From NCBI GenBank assembly GCA_049324235.1, contig JBMOLJ010000017.1, positions 1 to 64,000 of the forward strand: DNA of 64,000 bases. Direction: 5' to 3'. The notes under the pieces are model-generated. The model was not told where the DNA came from and made no database searches. It worked only from the letters and a program-made list of their open reading frames with translations. The stretch comes from UBA1431 sp049324235. GTDB taxonomy: Bacteria > Bacillota > Clostridia > Christensenellales > UBA1431. Shown piece by piece: positions 1 to 6,892 of the stretch. Every line of letters starts with the position of its first letter. The first letter of the stretch is position 1. The position numbers and the translations under genes were made by a program.

Positions 1-96
1 CTGGAACCGACGCCTACGCCGACGCTGGAACCGACGCCTACGCCGACGCTGGAACCGACGCCTACGCCGACGCTGGAGCCGACAACGACACCAACG
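1..96 (+). repeat. 24-bp in-frame tandem repeats encoding LEPTPTPT
   Basis: Three identical 24-bp units lie at 1-24, 25-48 and 49-72, followed by a diverged fourth unit at 73-96. The array probably continues beyond the left edge. Because 24 is a multiple of 3, gain or loss of units would change stalk length without a frameshift. Confidence 0.9.
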
Positions 97-405
97 CAAA
101 CTATTGAGATTCCGGAAGAGACTCCACCGCTGGGCGAACCCACGCCGACACCGACGCTGACGCCTGATCCGACGATAACACCTGACCCGACCATAACGCC
201 GGATCCGACGGCAACGCCGACGGAAACCGTGGAAATACCCGAAGACACCGCGCCTCTCGGGGAGGCATCGCCCACACCGACACAGACACCTCCCTCTTTG
301 CCGGTGACCGGCGAAAATGACATGCTTCTGTTTGCAGTCATCCTCGGGGTACCGCTGGTATTTGCAGGGGTTTGCCTGATGCGAAGGAAGAATAAGACCA
401 ATTAA
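1..405 (+). CDS. C-terminal part of an LPXTG-anchored cell-surface protein (5' truncated)
   Basis: The frame is open from the first base of the window and stops at TAA 403-405, so only the last 134 residues are present. They form a Pro/Thr-rich wall-spanning stalk (LEPTPTPT repeats, then TPDPT repeats). Two diverged copies of an EIPE-x-T-x-PLGE block follow, then a sortase signal: LPVTGE, a hydrophobic helix of about 18 residues, and an RRKNK tail. Sortase would cleave between T and G and link the protein to the peptidoglycan. The adhesive or enzymatic domain lies outside the window, so the function is unknown. This is among the clearest signs that the host is Gram-positive. Confidence 0.9.
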   Translation: MEPTPTPTLEPTPTPTLEPTPTPTLEPTTTPTQTIEIPEETPPLGEPTPTPTLTPDPTITPDPTITPDPTATPTETVEIPEDTAPLGEASPTPTQTPPSLPVTGENDMLLFAVILGVPLVFAGVCLMRRKNKTN

Positions 406-421
406 GCGTAAATAAACAGAC

Positions 422-453
422 AAAAAATATCCCCCGCATGGGGGATATTTTTT
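422..453. terminator. Bidirectional intrinsic terminator
   Basis: A 14-bp A/T-flanked stem (AAAAAATATCCCCC, loop GCAT, and its complement) carries a U run on both strands. It lies between the convergent LPXTG gene and tyrA and can end both transcripts. Confidence 0.9.
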
Positions 454-467
454 GTCTGAAAAAGCGC

Positions 468-1601
468 TCAATCGTAGTCGCAGAATACGGTGTGGCCCGC
501 AGCTTCGAGCACGGCGGCCGCACGGTCGCGCGATGCGCGGCCCGAAAAGGCCAGACGCAGGCAGCCGCTTTCCATCTCGCGGCTTTCCGCGATGTACAGG
601 TTTTTGATGTTGATCTTTTCGCTTTCCAGAAGGCGGGTGATTTCGGCGACCACGCCCGGCTTGTCCTCGACGTCCACGGACAGTTCATACAGCAGCGCGT
701 ACATCGATTTATCCACGGTCGAAAATGAGTCGCGGTATTGCTGCGCGCGCAGGAAGAAGTCCTCGATCGTTGGGCTGTCTTCCCGCTCCAGCGCGTCGTA
801 AAACGTCTCCAGGGAATCCATGTATTCGCGCAGCAGCCGCATCAGGCAGCGGCGGTTGCTCATGCTGATGCTGCGCCATAATGCGGGCGGGCTGGAGGCA
901 ATACGCGTGATATCCTTGAATCCTCCCGCAGCCAGTGCGCGCAGGATACCCTGTTCGTTATCGTTTGCGTGTGCGGTGTTCACCAGCGCGGATGCGGCAA
1001 CGTGGGGAAGGTGGCTGATTGCGGCCATATAGAAGTCGTGGTCCGGGGCCGCAACGGTAAGCGGCAGGGCGCCCAATGCCCGTATGAATGCGCTGAGCCG
1101 TTCCAGGGCAGATATATGGCGGACGTCATCAAGCAACGGGCACAGGAGGTATACCGCGTTTTCCAGAAGGTGCGCGCTGGAGGCCGCATACCCCTTTTTC
1201 TCGCTGCCTGCCATTGGATGTCCGCCTATGAAGCAGAAATCCGGGCGTTCTTGCTTCAGGACGCGCGCGCGTTCCAGAAGCGCGGATTTGGTGCTGCACG
1301 CATCCGTAATGACTGTACCCTCCTTCAGATGCCGCGCAAGTGCGGTCATCCAGGTCAAAGCGGTATCGACGGGCGTGCATAGGATGATCAGCTCCGCGTC
1401 CGCCATGCAGGCATAATCGGCGCTCCCCGCATTGACGGCAATGTCAATGATGCCTTCCGAAACTGCGGAATGGAGCGCGGCATCGCTTCTGTTTACGCCG
1501 ATAATTCTGGTTTCGGGGAAAAACTGTTTGATCGATTTCGCCAGCGAGCCGCCGATAAGGCCGAGACCGACAATGGATACCGAGGAGAATGTGGACGGCA
1601 T
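468..1601 (-). CDS. tyrA: Prephenate dehydrogenase with C-terminal ACT domain
   Basis: The product catalyses the NAD(P)-dependent oxidative decarboxylation of prephenate to 4-hydroxyphenylpyruvate in tyrosine synthesis. The 377-aa protein has a Rossmann motif GLGLIGGS at residues 12-19, a catalytic-domain GGHPMAGSEKKG segment, and a C-terminal ACT domain (about residues 300-377, ELSVDVEDKPGVV) that probably gives tyrosine feedback control. An upstream in-frame ATG at 1619 abuts the ferritin stop codon. The ATG at 1601 has AAGGAG 9 nt before it and is preferred. The gene follows ferritin on the same strand and ends at the shared terminator. The identification is secure, while the exact start is inferred. 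Confidence 0.93.
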   Translation of the reverse strand: MPSTFSSVSIVGLGLIGGSLAKSIKQFFPETRIIGVNRSDAALHSAVSEGIIDIAVNAGSADYACMADAELIILCTPVDTALTWMTALARHLKEGTVITDACSTKSALLERARVLKQERPDFCFIGGHPMAGSEKKGYAASSAHLLENAVYLLCPLLDDVRHISALERLSAFIRALGALPLTVAAPDHDFYMAAISHLPHVAASALVNTAHANDNEQGILRALAAGGFKDITRIASSPPALWRSISMSNRRCLMRLLREYMDSLETFYDALEREDSPTIEDFFLRAQQYRDSFSTVDKSMYALLYELSVDVEDKPGVVAEITRLLESEKINIKNLYIAESREMESGCLRLAFSGRASRDRAAAVLEAAGHTVFCDYD

Positions 1602-1619
1602 AGCATATTGCTCCTTCAT

Positions 1620-2138
1620 TTATTTTGCCGCCATTTGCGTAATTTTTGCGCTGGGGGCGTACACCCGCGTACCCATCTGCTGGTCCATGTTGAACAGGAA
1701 GTTCATGCCCGAAAGCTTGAGCTGCGCGATGTTGTTCCTTGCGTTATCTTCCTCCTCCACTTGCTCATCCACAAACCACTGCAAAAGACTTTGCGCGGCA
1801 AAGTCTTTTGTGTCAACCGCAACGCTCATCATATTATGAATGAGGGAGGTGACAAAGAGCTCGTGCTTCAGGGTGCGCTCCAGGATGTCGGATACGGACG
1901 CAAAATCGTTGTCCGGCTTATCGATGGCCAGAAGCTCGATGTCCTCGCCCACGTTTTGCATATAATACATAAAGATCAGGGCGTGGTCGCGCTCTTCCTG
2001 CGCCTGGACGCGGTACCAGTGGGCAAACCCCTTCAGGTTTTCCTTTTCCAGGTAAACGGACATGGAAAGATACAGATATGCCGAATAGAATTCCTTTTGA
2101 ATCTGTTCATTCATGAGAATGGCAAGTTCTTTATTCAT
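1620..2138 (-). CDS. ftnA: Ferritin (non-haem iron storage)
   Basis: This is a 172-aa, four-helix-bundle ferritin of typical bacterial length. The ferroxidase ligand pattern is visible: a Glu in the EFYSAY helix, then EERDHA at about residues 48-53 and an EQVEEED segment near residue 130. The protein oxidises Fe(II) and stores it as a mineral core in a 24-subunit cytosolic shell, also limiting oxidative damage. AAAGGAG precedes the ATG by 6-7 nt. The gene has its own promoter and is co-directional with tyrA, 18 nt upstream of the preferred tyrA start. No Fur box could be made out with confidence. Confidence 0.95.
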   Translation of the reverse strand: MNKELAILMNEQIQKEFYSAYLYLSMSVYLEKENLKGFAHWYRVQAQEERDHALIFMYYMQNVGEDIELLAIDKPDNDFASVSDILERTLKHELFVTSLIHNMMSVAVDTKDFAAQSLLQWFVDEQVEEEDNARNNIAQLKLSGMNFLFNMDQQMGTRVYAPSAKITQMAAK

Positions 2139-2185
2139 GTTTTTCTCCTTTCAGATTAAGAAAATACGGTTGTTCTATGAAACCC

Positions 2186-2214
2186 ATCATAATGGAAAAT
2201 ATATGATTGTTCAA
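2186..2214 (-). promoter_or_regulatory. Sigma-A type promoter of the ferritin gene
   Basis: On the minus strand, TTGAAC (2209-2214) is followed by a 17-nt spacer and TATGAT (2186-2191), about 50 nt upstream of the ferritin start codon. Confidence 0.75.
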
Positions 2215-2300
2215 GTGGATTCAAGGGAAGCGCCTCTTGTCTTCACATGCCGATAGGTATACCATATAAAGAAAAAAGCTGATTTTTTGGAGGATACGGT

Positions 2301-4073
2301 TTGGTCAACGGAAACACGGCAAACATACGGGAAAGCATGCTCAAAAGGCTGGACGCGATATACGGCATGCGCGTGGGGCGCGATGCTTTCATAACGAAAG
2401 AGCTGGCCGGCGAACTGATAGAGGTCAGCCATTTGCTCAAAAGAGAGATTGCCGTTTCACTGGGGCGGGACGGGTCGGTACTGGACGTTTCGGTGGGGGA
2501 TGCGGCTACCGTCCGGTTTCCGCAGCTTTCCCTGCTGCGGAGGGAAACGCGGCTGTCGGGCGTGCGGTGCATCCACACGCATCCCAAGGGAACGGCTGAG
2601 CTTTCGGGGATAGATATCAATACGCTCAAGACCAGCCGTTTGGACGCCATGTGCGCGATAGGCATCGGCGAGGACGGCGCGTTTACGGGCCTGCAGGCCG
2701 CGCTGATTGCGCCGGGCGGAGAGAGCATCGAGACGTATGCCGCCGTTTCCTGGGACGCACTGCCGCTGACAGTGCTGATGAAGCGCATCCGTGAAACGGA
2801 TGACGCGCTGATGAAGGCCAATGTACCCGTGTTCAAGGCCCCTCAAGAGGAACGCGCGGTACTGGTCGGACTGAACGCGGATAAACACGGCGCGGACTCC
2901 CTTTTGGAGCTTGCCGAGCTTGCGAGAACAGCCGGGGCGCAGGTGGTATACACGCAAACGCAGGCGCGTGCGCAGGTGGACCCCGCGTACTATATCGGCA
3001 AGGGAAAAGTAGCCGAGCTCATGCATATATGCCATGATTACGAGGCCACGGCGTGCATTGTGGACGACGAGCTTTCCGGCTCGCAGATACGCAATCTGGA
3101 AGAGGCGCTGGGTGTGAAGGTGATAGACCGCACCGCGCTTATCCTGGACATATTTGCGGGCCGTGCGCAGTCCCGTGAGGGGCGCATGCAGGTCGAGCTG
3201 GCGCAGCTTAAATACCGGCTCCCGCGGCTGCAGGGGATGGGGCTGCAGTTTTCCAGGCAGACCGGCGGCATCGGCACGCGCGGACCGGGCGAGAAGAAGC
3301 TGGAGATCGACAGGCGGCGGATACGGCGGCGCATCCATGAGCTGGAAGCCCAGATAGCACAGGTCAAGGACCAGCGGCAGCTCAGGCGCAGCAGGAGGGA
3401 AAAACACGGGGTTCCCACCATTGCGCTGGTCGGTTACACGAACGCGGGCAAGAGCACGCTGTTCAACGCGCTCAGCGACAGCGGCGTACTAGTAGAAGAT
3501 AAGCTGTTCGCGACGCTGGACCCGGCTACCAGGCGCATACTGCTCCCGAACGAACAGCCCGTGTTGATAACGGACACGGTAGGGTTTATCGATAAGCTGC
3601 CGCACGATCTGGTCGATGCGTTCAGGTCTACGCTCGAAGAAGCGGTGCATGCGCAGTTGATACTGCATGTCGTGGATGCGTCATCCCCGCATTGGGAGGC
3701 GCAGACGCACGTGGCGCAGGAGGTGCTCCAAAGCCTGAATGTCGCGGATACGCCGGTGATCACGGTATACAACAAGATGGACGGGGTGCGCGACGCTTTC
3801 ATACCCAAAGAGAACGGGCAAAGCGTATTGATTTCGGCCATGCATAAAAAAGGCCTCGACGTGCTCCTGCAGCGCATGGAGGAGACCCTGTTCGCAAGGC
3901 AGCGCAGGTACGAGCTTACCGTGCCTTACAACAGGGCCGACGTGGAGCACCATATCCACAACCACGCCAAGGTGAGCGAAAAAGAGTATCTGGAAGAAGG
4001 GGTGCGGTTGCGTTTTACGGGCAGCGCGCAGGTGTTCGCGCAGGCGCTGGATATACTCTCTCAGCCTAAATGA
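2301..4073 (+). CDS. hflX: GTPase HflX with an N-terminal JAMM-like extension
   Basis: HflX is a ribosome-associated GTPase that splits stalled 70S ribosomes under stress. The start is TTG with GGAGG 7 nt upstream. The canonical HflX N-domain begins near residue 185 (VLVGLNADKHG), with the glycine-rich QTGGIGTRGPGE region before the G domain. The G domain has G1 GYTNAGKST (about residue 377), G3 DTVGF and G4 NKMD. At 590 aa it is some 160-180 residues longer than standard bacterial HflX. The extra N-terminal domain carries E49, H92-x-H94, S102 and D105, spaced exactly as in JAMM/RadC metalloprotease folds (H-x-H-x7-S-x2-D). The HflX assignment is secure, while metal binding or peptidase activity by the extension is inference. 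Confidence 0.95.
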   Translation: MVNGNTANIRESMLKRLDAIYGMRVGRDAFITKELAGELIEVSHLLKREIAVSLGRDGSVLDVSVGDAATVRFPQLSLLRRETRLSGVRCIHTHPKGTAELSGIDINTLKTSRLDAMCAIGIGEDGAFTGLQAALIAPGGESIETYAAVSWDALPLTVLMKRIRETDDALMKANVPVFKAPQEERAVLVGLNADKHGADSLLELAELARTAGAQVVYTQTQARAQVDPAYYIGKGKVAELMHICHDYEATACIVDDELSGSQIRNLEEALGVKVIDRTALILDIFAGRAQSREGRMQVELAQLKYRLPRLQGMGLQFSRQTGGIGTRGPGEKKLEIDRRRIRRRIHELEAQIAQVKDQRQLRRSRREKHGVPTIALVGYTNAGKSTLFNALSDSGVLVEDKLFATLDPATRRILLPNEQPVLITDTVGFIDKLPHDLVDAFRSTLEEAVHAQLILHVVDASSPHWEAQTHVAQEVLQSLNVADTPVITVYNKMDGVRDAFIPKENGQSVLISAMHKKGLDVLLQRMEETLFARQRRYELTVPYNRADVEHHIHNHAKVSEKEYLEEGVRLRFTGSAQVFAQALDILSQPK

Positions 4074-4077
4074 ATCG

Positions 4078-4111
4078 AAATCCGCCAAAGCATATATGCT
4101 TTGGCGGATTT
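4078..4111 (+). terminator. Intrinsic terminator after hflX
   Basis: A near-perfect long stem AAATCCGCCAAAGCATA with its complement ends in a short T run. It separates hflX from the convergent minus-strand operon and may act on both strands. Confidence 0.8.
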
Positions 4112-4115
4112 GTAA

Positions 4116-4328
4116 TCAGAACACTTTAATTGTATTACCTTCCGTTACGATGAGTTCAATGAGGCAGACATCCGTATAACCAGCTTCTTTGGCGGTGTTC
4201 GCAAAGGCTTCCATCCGTTGCAGGCCGGATGCGTCGACGACCGTTGCTTTTTCGAGTTTGACGCTCTGGCAGCCGGTTTCCGTTTTCCGCAGATACCCCT
4301 GCGTACATTTCAACGCATACAGTTTCAT
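4116..4328 (-). CDS. Small 70-aa hypothetical protein, last gene of the cobalamin-riboswitch operon
   Basis: This is a soluble-looking 70-residue protein with no signal peptide or membrane segment and no family I recognise. It has two cysteines in the N-terminal half, a central KLEKATVVDASGLQ stretch, and a C-terminal LIELIVTEGNTIKVF that looks like two beta strands. The ATG is preceded by GGGGTG at a workable distance. It lies 16 nt downstream of the TrpD-like gene on the same strand and before the hflX terminator, so it is probably co-transcribed under cobalamin control. The short length leaves some doubt, but the spacing and ribosome binding site support a real gene. Confidence 0.6.
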   Translation of the reverse strand: MKLYALKCTQGYLRKTETGCQSVKLEKATVVDASGLQRMEAFANTAKEAGYTDVCLIELIVTEGNTIKVF

Positions 4329-4344
4329 ATTACACCCCGGATTC

Positions 4345-5460
4345 TCAGATCATTGCCAGAAGGCTGTCCAGCTTACTAATTCCTGCCGCGGGGTCTGTGT
4401 TCTGGACTTTAACCCATTCCCTGAGCTTGCCGATGGCTTTTGCACTGTTCACGATTTCCCTGGCCTGCATGAACCCTTCCTTTATGCTGCTGGACTTATT
4501 CATCAAATACAGGATCAAACCGGCATTCAGGCAAACGATGTCGGTGCATGCGGCGCTTCCCTTGCCGGAAAGTATGGACAAAAGCCGCAGCGCCTCGGCC
4601 CTGCGGTCCTGCGTGGGGCTGAGTTCCGATTTGTCCGGCCGGGCAATCCCGAATTCTTCGGGCGTTAGGGTGTATTTGACGATACCGCCGCTTTCCTTGA
4701 GTTCAGCCACATAGGTTTCGCCGATCGTCGAAGCCTCGTCCATCCCTTTGGTATTGCTTCCGTCCGAGCCGAATATGACCAGCGCACGCCTGAAACCAAT
4801 TTCTTTCATAACCTCTGCTACCGGTTCCACGAGCGCTTTGTCATACACGCCGCGGACGGCGTACCGGGGGGCGGCGGGATTTGCCAGAGAAGCCGCGATG
4901 TTGAGCGTTGTGCCGAAGGCAATCTGGGACAGGATACGGCCCAGAGCCTGCGGATGCACCTTGGGGCTCATGCCGTTAAAGACGCCGATGCCGGCTTTTT
5001 CGATGCTTTCCTTCACGGTTTCCGGCTCGCATTCAACGTCCACGCCCAATTCTTCCAATACATCAATGGTCCCGCAGGCCGAAGTGATCGCCCGCGCCCC
5101 GTGCCTGGCCATGGTGACGCCTGCCGCGGCCGCTATGATTGAAGCGGCCGTGCTGATGTTGAAGGTTTTGAAGGTATCCATCCCGGTCCCGCTGTTTTCC
5201 ACTGTCTCCCCGGGGACGTCAGGGACGGCTTTTACGGTATCCAGCTCGTAGATCGCTTCCCAGCTTCCGGCAATTTCCTCGGCTGTTTCGCCTTTTGCCG
5301 TCAGCGCCGATAAAAATGCGCCCTGCTGCAGGTCCGGCTGTTGGTTCATCAGAACCTGCACGAACATCGCCTTGGCTATCTCGCGTGACATGTTCTGTTT
5401 GCCGATCAAGCGTGTGATTCCCGCTCCGAATTCTCTCATATCCATGGTGTTTACGCTCAC
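4345..5460 (-). CDS. TrpD-family (anthranilate phosphoribosyltransferase-like) transferase
   Basis: This 371-aa protein has the order of motifs of anthranilate phosphoribosyltransferase: a PRPP loop NSGTGMDTFKTFNIST (GTGGD changed to GTGMD), ARHGARAITSACGTIDVLE, the HP of PKVHPQALGRI, NPAAP, and a late GSDGSNTKGMDEAS in place of GxDGLDE. Several anthranilate-contact positions differ from the tryptophan enzyme and no trp genes are nearby. A phosphoribosyl transfer to another aromatic acceptor is therefore likelier than tryptophan synthesis. An in-frame ATG lies at 5478, but AAGGAGGAG sits inside that extension 6 nt before GTG 5460, which I take as the start. It directly follows the dehydrogenase under the cobalamin riboswitch. 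The substrate is unknown. Confidence 0.8.
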   Translation of the reverse strand: MSVNTMDMREFGAGITRLIGKQNMSREIAKAMFVQVLMNQQPDLQQGAFLSALTAKGETAEEIAGSWEAIYELDTVKAVPDVPGETVENSGTGMDTFKTFNISTAASIIAAAAGVTMARHGARAITSACGTIDVLEELGVDVECEPETVKESIEKAGIGVFNGMSPKVHPQALGRILSQIAFGTTLNIAASLANPAAPRYAVRGVYDKALVEPVAEVMKEIGFRRALVIFGSDGSNTKGMDEASTIGETYVAELKESGGIVKYTLTPEEFGIARPDKSELSPTQDRRAEALRLLSILSGKGSAACTDIVCLNAGLILYLMNKSSSIKEGFMQAREIVNSAKAIGKLREWVKVQNTDPAAGISKLDSLLAMI

Positions 5461-5478
5461 GATAAGCTCCTCCTTCAT

Positions 5479-6519
5479 TTACAGTGTCGGGTCGATAATG
5501 ATATTGGTCTCTTTCCGGCTGGCGGCCATTTCAAGCCCCTGTACAAGAGATGTGAGTGGAAGGATGCGCGTTGTCATATCCTTCACTTGAATGTTGCCGG
5601 ATGCCAGAAGATTAAGGGCGGTCCGGTTGTGCAGGGACGAACAGCCGTATGCGCCGAAAACCGCTAATTCCTTGTAATGAATCAGATTCAGAACGGGCAT
5701 TGGAACCGGCAAGTCCGCCGCAAGCCCGCTGAAGAAACAAAGCCGCCCTCTTTTTGCAAGAACGGACAGGCTGTCCGCAAAGGCCTGAGGATCGGGGCAG
5801 CAGGGGATGGCCGCGTCCGCCCCCTTACCGTTTGTCAATGCATGGATTGTGCTGACGGCATCCTCCTGCCCGGAATTGATAAAACTGTCAAATGTATCCG
5901 TGGCAGCCTCGATTCTTGCTTTTTTCTTTTCAACAAGTATGATGCGTGCGGCTCTCCTTTGGCGGGCCAGTTTGGCGCTGAGGATACCCAGCGGACCGGC
6001 TCCGAAGATGACCACGGTATCGCCCTGCCCGATTCCGGCCGTTTCCTGCATGTTGACGCAGCAGGCCAAAGGTTCCGTCAATACGGCTTCATAAAATGAT
6101 AACGTCTCCGGAATTTTGTTCAGGACGCCGTTTTCCACACCGTTTTTAGGGACCAGCACATATTCGGCAAAGCCGCCGTCATAGTGAAACCCCATGATTT
6201 GGATCCCGCCGCATAGATGATGCATTTGCGTGCGGCAATGGGTACACGCGCCGCAGGGGAGGCCGGGGGCGACCTGTACCCTGTCCCCGGGCTTTGCGCA
6301 GGTTACCGCACTGCCGGTTCGGGCGACCACGCCCGCTATTTCGTGTCCCAGCACCCGCGGTAGCAGCAAATCACGGTGGCCAGTGCGGTATGCCTTCATA
6401 TCGGTACGGCATATGCCGCAGGCCGTGACCCTGACTAGCACGTCCCCGTCCCGGCATTCCGGCATCGGAATATCTGCTATTTTCATTTTTTGTATTCCCT
6501 CCAACAGCGCCGCCTTAAT
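5479..6519 (-). CDS. Zinc-dependent MDR alcohol dehydrogenase, first gene behind a cobalamin riboswitch
   Basis: This medium-chain dehydrogenase has the catalytic zinc site (CGICRTD, then GHE) and the structural zinc cysteines (CGACTHCRTQMHHLC). Its NAD(P) Rossmann motif is GAGPLG. The family N-terminus (MKAALLEG...) aligns with a codon run that begins at ATT 6519-6517, with AAGGGGG 8 nt upstream and no ATG, GTG or TTG there. A rare ATT start is therefore my preferred reading. The alternative is ATG 6486, which has GGAGG about 10 nt upstream but would remove the first beta strand. The TTG further upstream (6564) lies inside the riboswitch terminator and is rejected. The gene abuts the TrpD-like gene. 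The substrate is unknown. Confidence 0.85.
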   Translation of the reverse strand: MKAALLEGIQKMKIADIPMPECRDGDVLVRVTACGICRTDMKAYRTGHRDLLLPRVLGHEIAGVVARTGSAVTCAKPGDRVQVAPGLPCGACTHCRTQMHHLCGGIQIMGFHYDGGFAEYVLVPKNGVENGVLNKIPETLSFYEAVLTEPLACCVNMQETAGIGQGDTVVIFGAGPLGILSAKLARQRRAARIILVEKKKARIEAATDTFDSFINSGQEDAVSTIHALTNGKGADAAIPCCPDPQAFADSLSVLAKRGRLCFFSGLAADLPVPMPVLNLIHYKELAVFGAYGCSSLHNRTALNLLASGNIQVKDMTTRILPLTSLVQGLEMAASRKETNIIIDPTL

Positions 6520-6544
6520 ATGTTCCGCCCCCTTAAATAAAAGA

Positions 6545-6578
6545 AAAAATCCACAACCTATCAAAGGCGTGGATTTAC
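6545..6578 (-). terminator. Riboswitch expression-platform terminator
   Basis: On the minus strand, AAATCCAC, a 14-nt loop and GTGGATTT followed by TTTCTTTT form an intrinsic terminator. It lies between the cobalamin aptamer and the dehydrogenase start codon, as expected for transcriptional OFF control by adenosylcobalamin. Confidence 0.85.
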
Positions 6579-6594
6579 CGTCTCCTCACCGGCC

Positions 6595-6770
6595 AATACG
6601 CTTGGCCACATCGATATCAGGCAGGTCTCCTGACTCTGCTTCATCGCCCGCCTGTCCCTTCCCCCTAAAAGACCGGAGTGGTATGACAGCGGCTCAACAT
6701 CACAGTGGCGGGTCCGTCCGGGAATCGCACCCGGTTCCCTATTCTCCCGTATGGGCACCTGAATCTATAT
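6595..6770 (-). ncRNA. Cobalamin (AdoCbl) riboswitch
   Basis: Read on the minus strand, the hallmark blocks appear in order: AGGTGCCC, GGGAGAATAGGGAA, GGTGCGATTCCCGGACGG, ACCCGCCACTGTGA (B12 box), AGCCGCTGTC, and GTCAGGAGACCTGCC closing the aptamer. A terminator follows. The downstream genes encode an MDR dehydrogenase, a TrpD-like transferase and a 70-aa protein, none of them an obvious B12 transporter or a classical cob/cbi gene. Confidence 0.97.
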
Positions 6771-6779
6771 ATTGTATAG

Positions 6780-6809
6780 ATTATAATCGTATGCATGGAA
6801 GATTGTCAA
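6780..6809 (-). promoter_or_regulatory. Promoter of the cobalamin-riboswitch operon
   Basis: On the minus strand, TTGACA (6804-6809), an 18-nt spacer and TATAAT (6780-6785) match the sigma-A consensus at both hexamers. The aptamer begins within about 15 nt of the -10. Confidence 0.9.
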
Positions 6810-6850
6810 GTGAGATAAATACAGGGCTTCAGGAATCACAATGCTGATAC

Positions 6851-6881
6851 AACACCGCTTAGACAACGCCTAAGCGGTGTT
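6851..6881. terminator. Hairpin 3' of glyS (possible terminator without a clear U tract)
   Basis: A perfect 11-bp stem (AACACCGCTTA and complement, 9-nt loop) lies just past the glyS stop codon. Neither side has a real U run, so it may protect the 3' end rather than terminate. Confidence 0.5.
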
Positions 6882-6892
6882 ATGAACATAGC

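Noticed and set aside
6520..6566. TTG start of the cobalamin-regulated dehydrogenase at 6564
   Set aside because: The codon lies within the terminator hairpin of the riboswitch and would add a non-family N-terminus.
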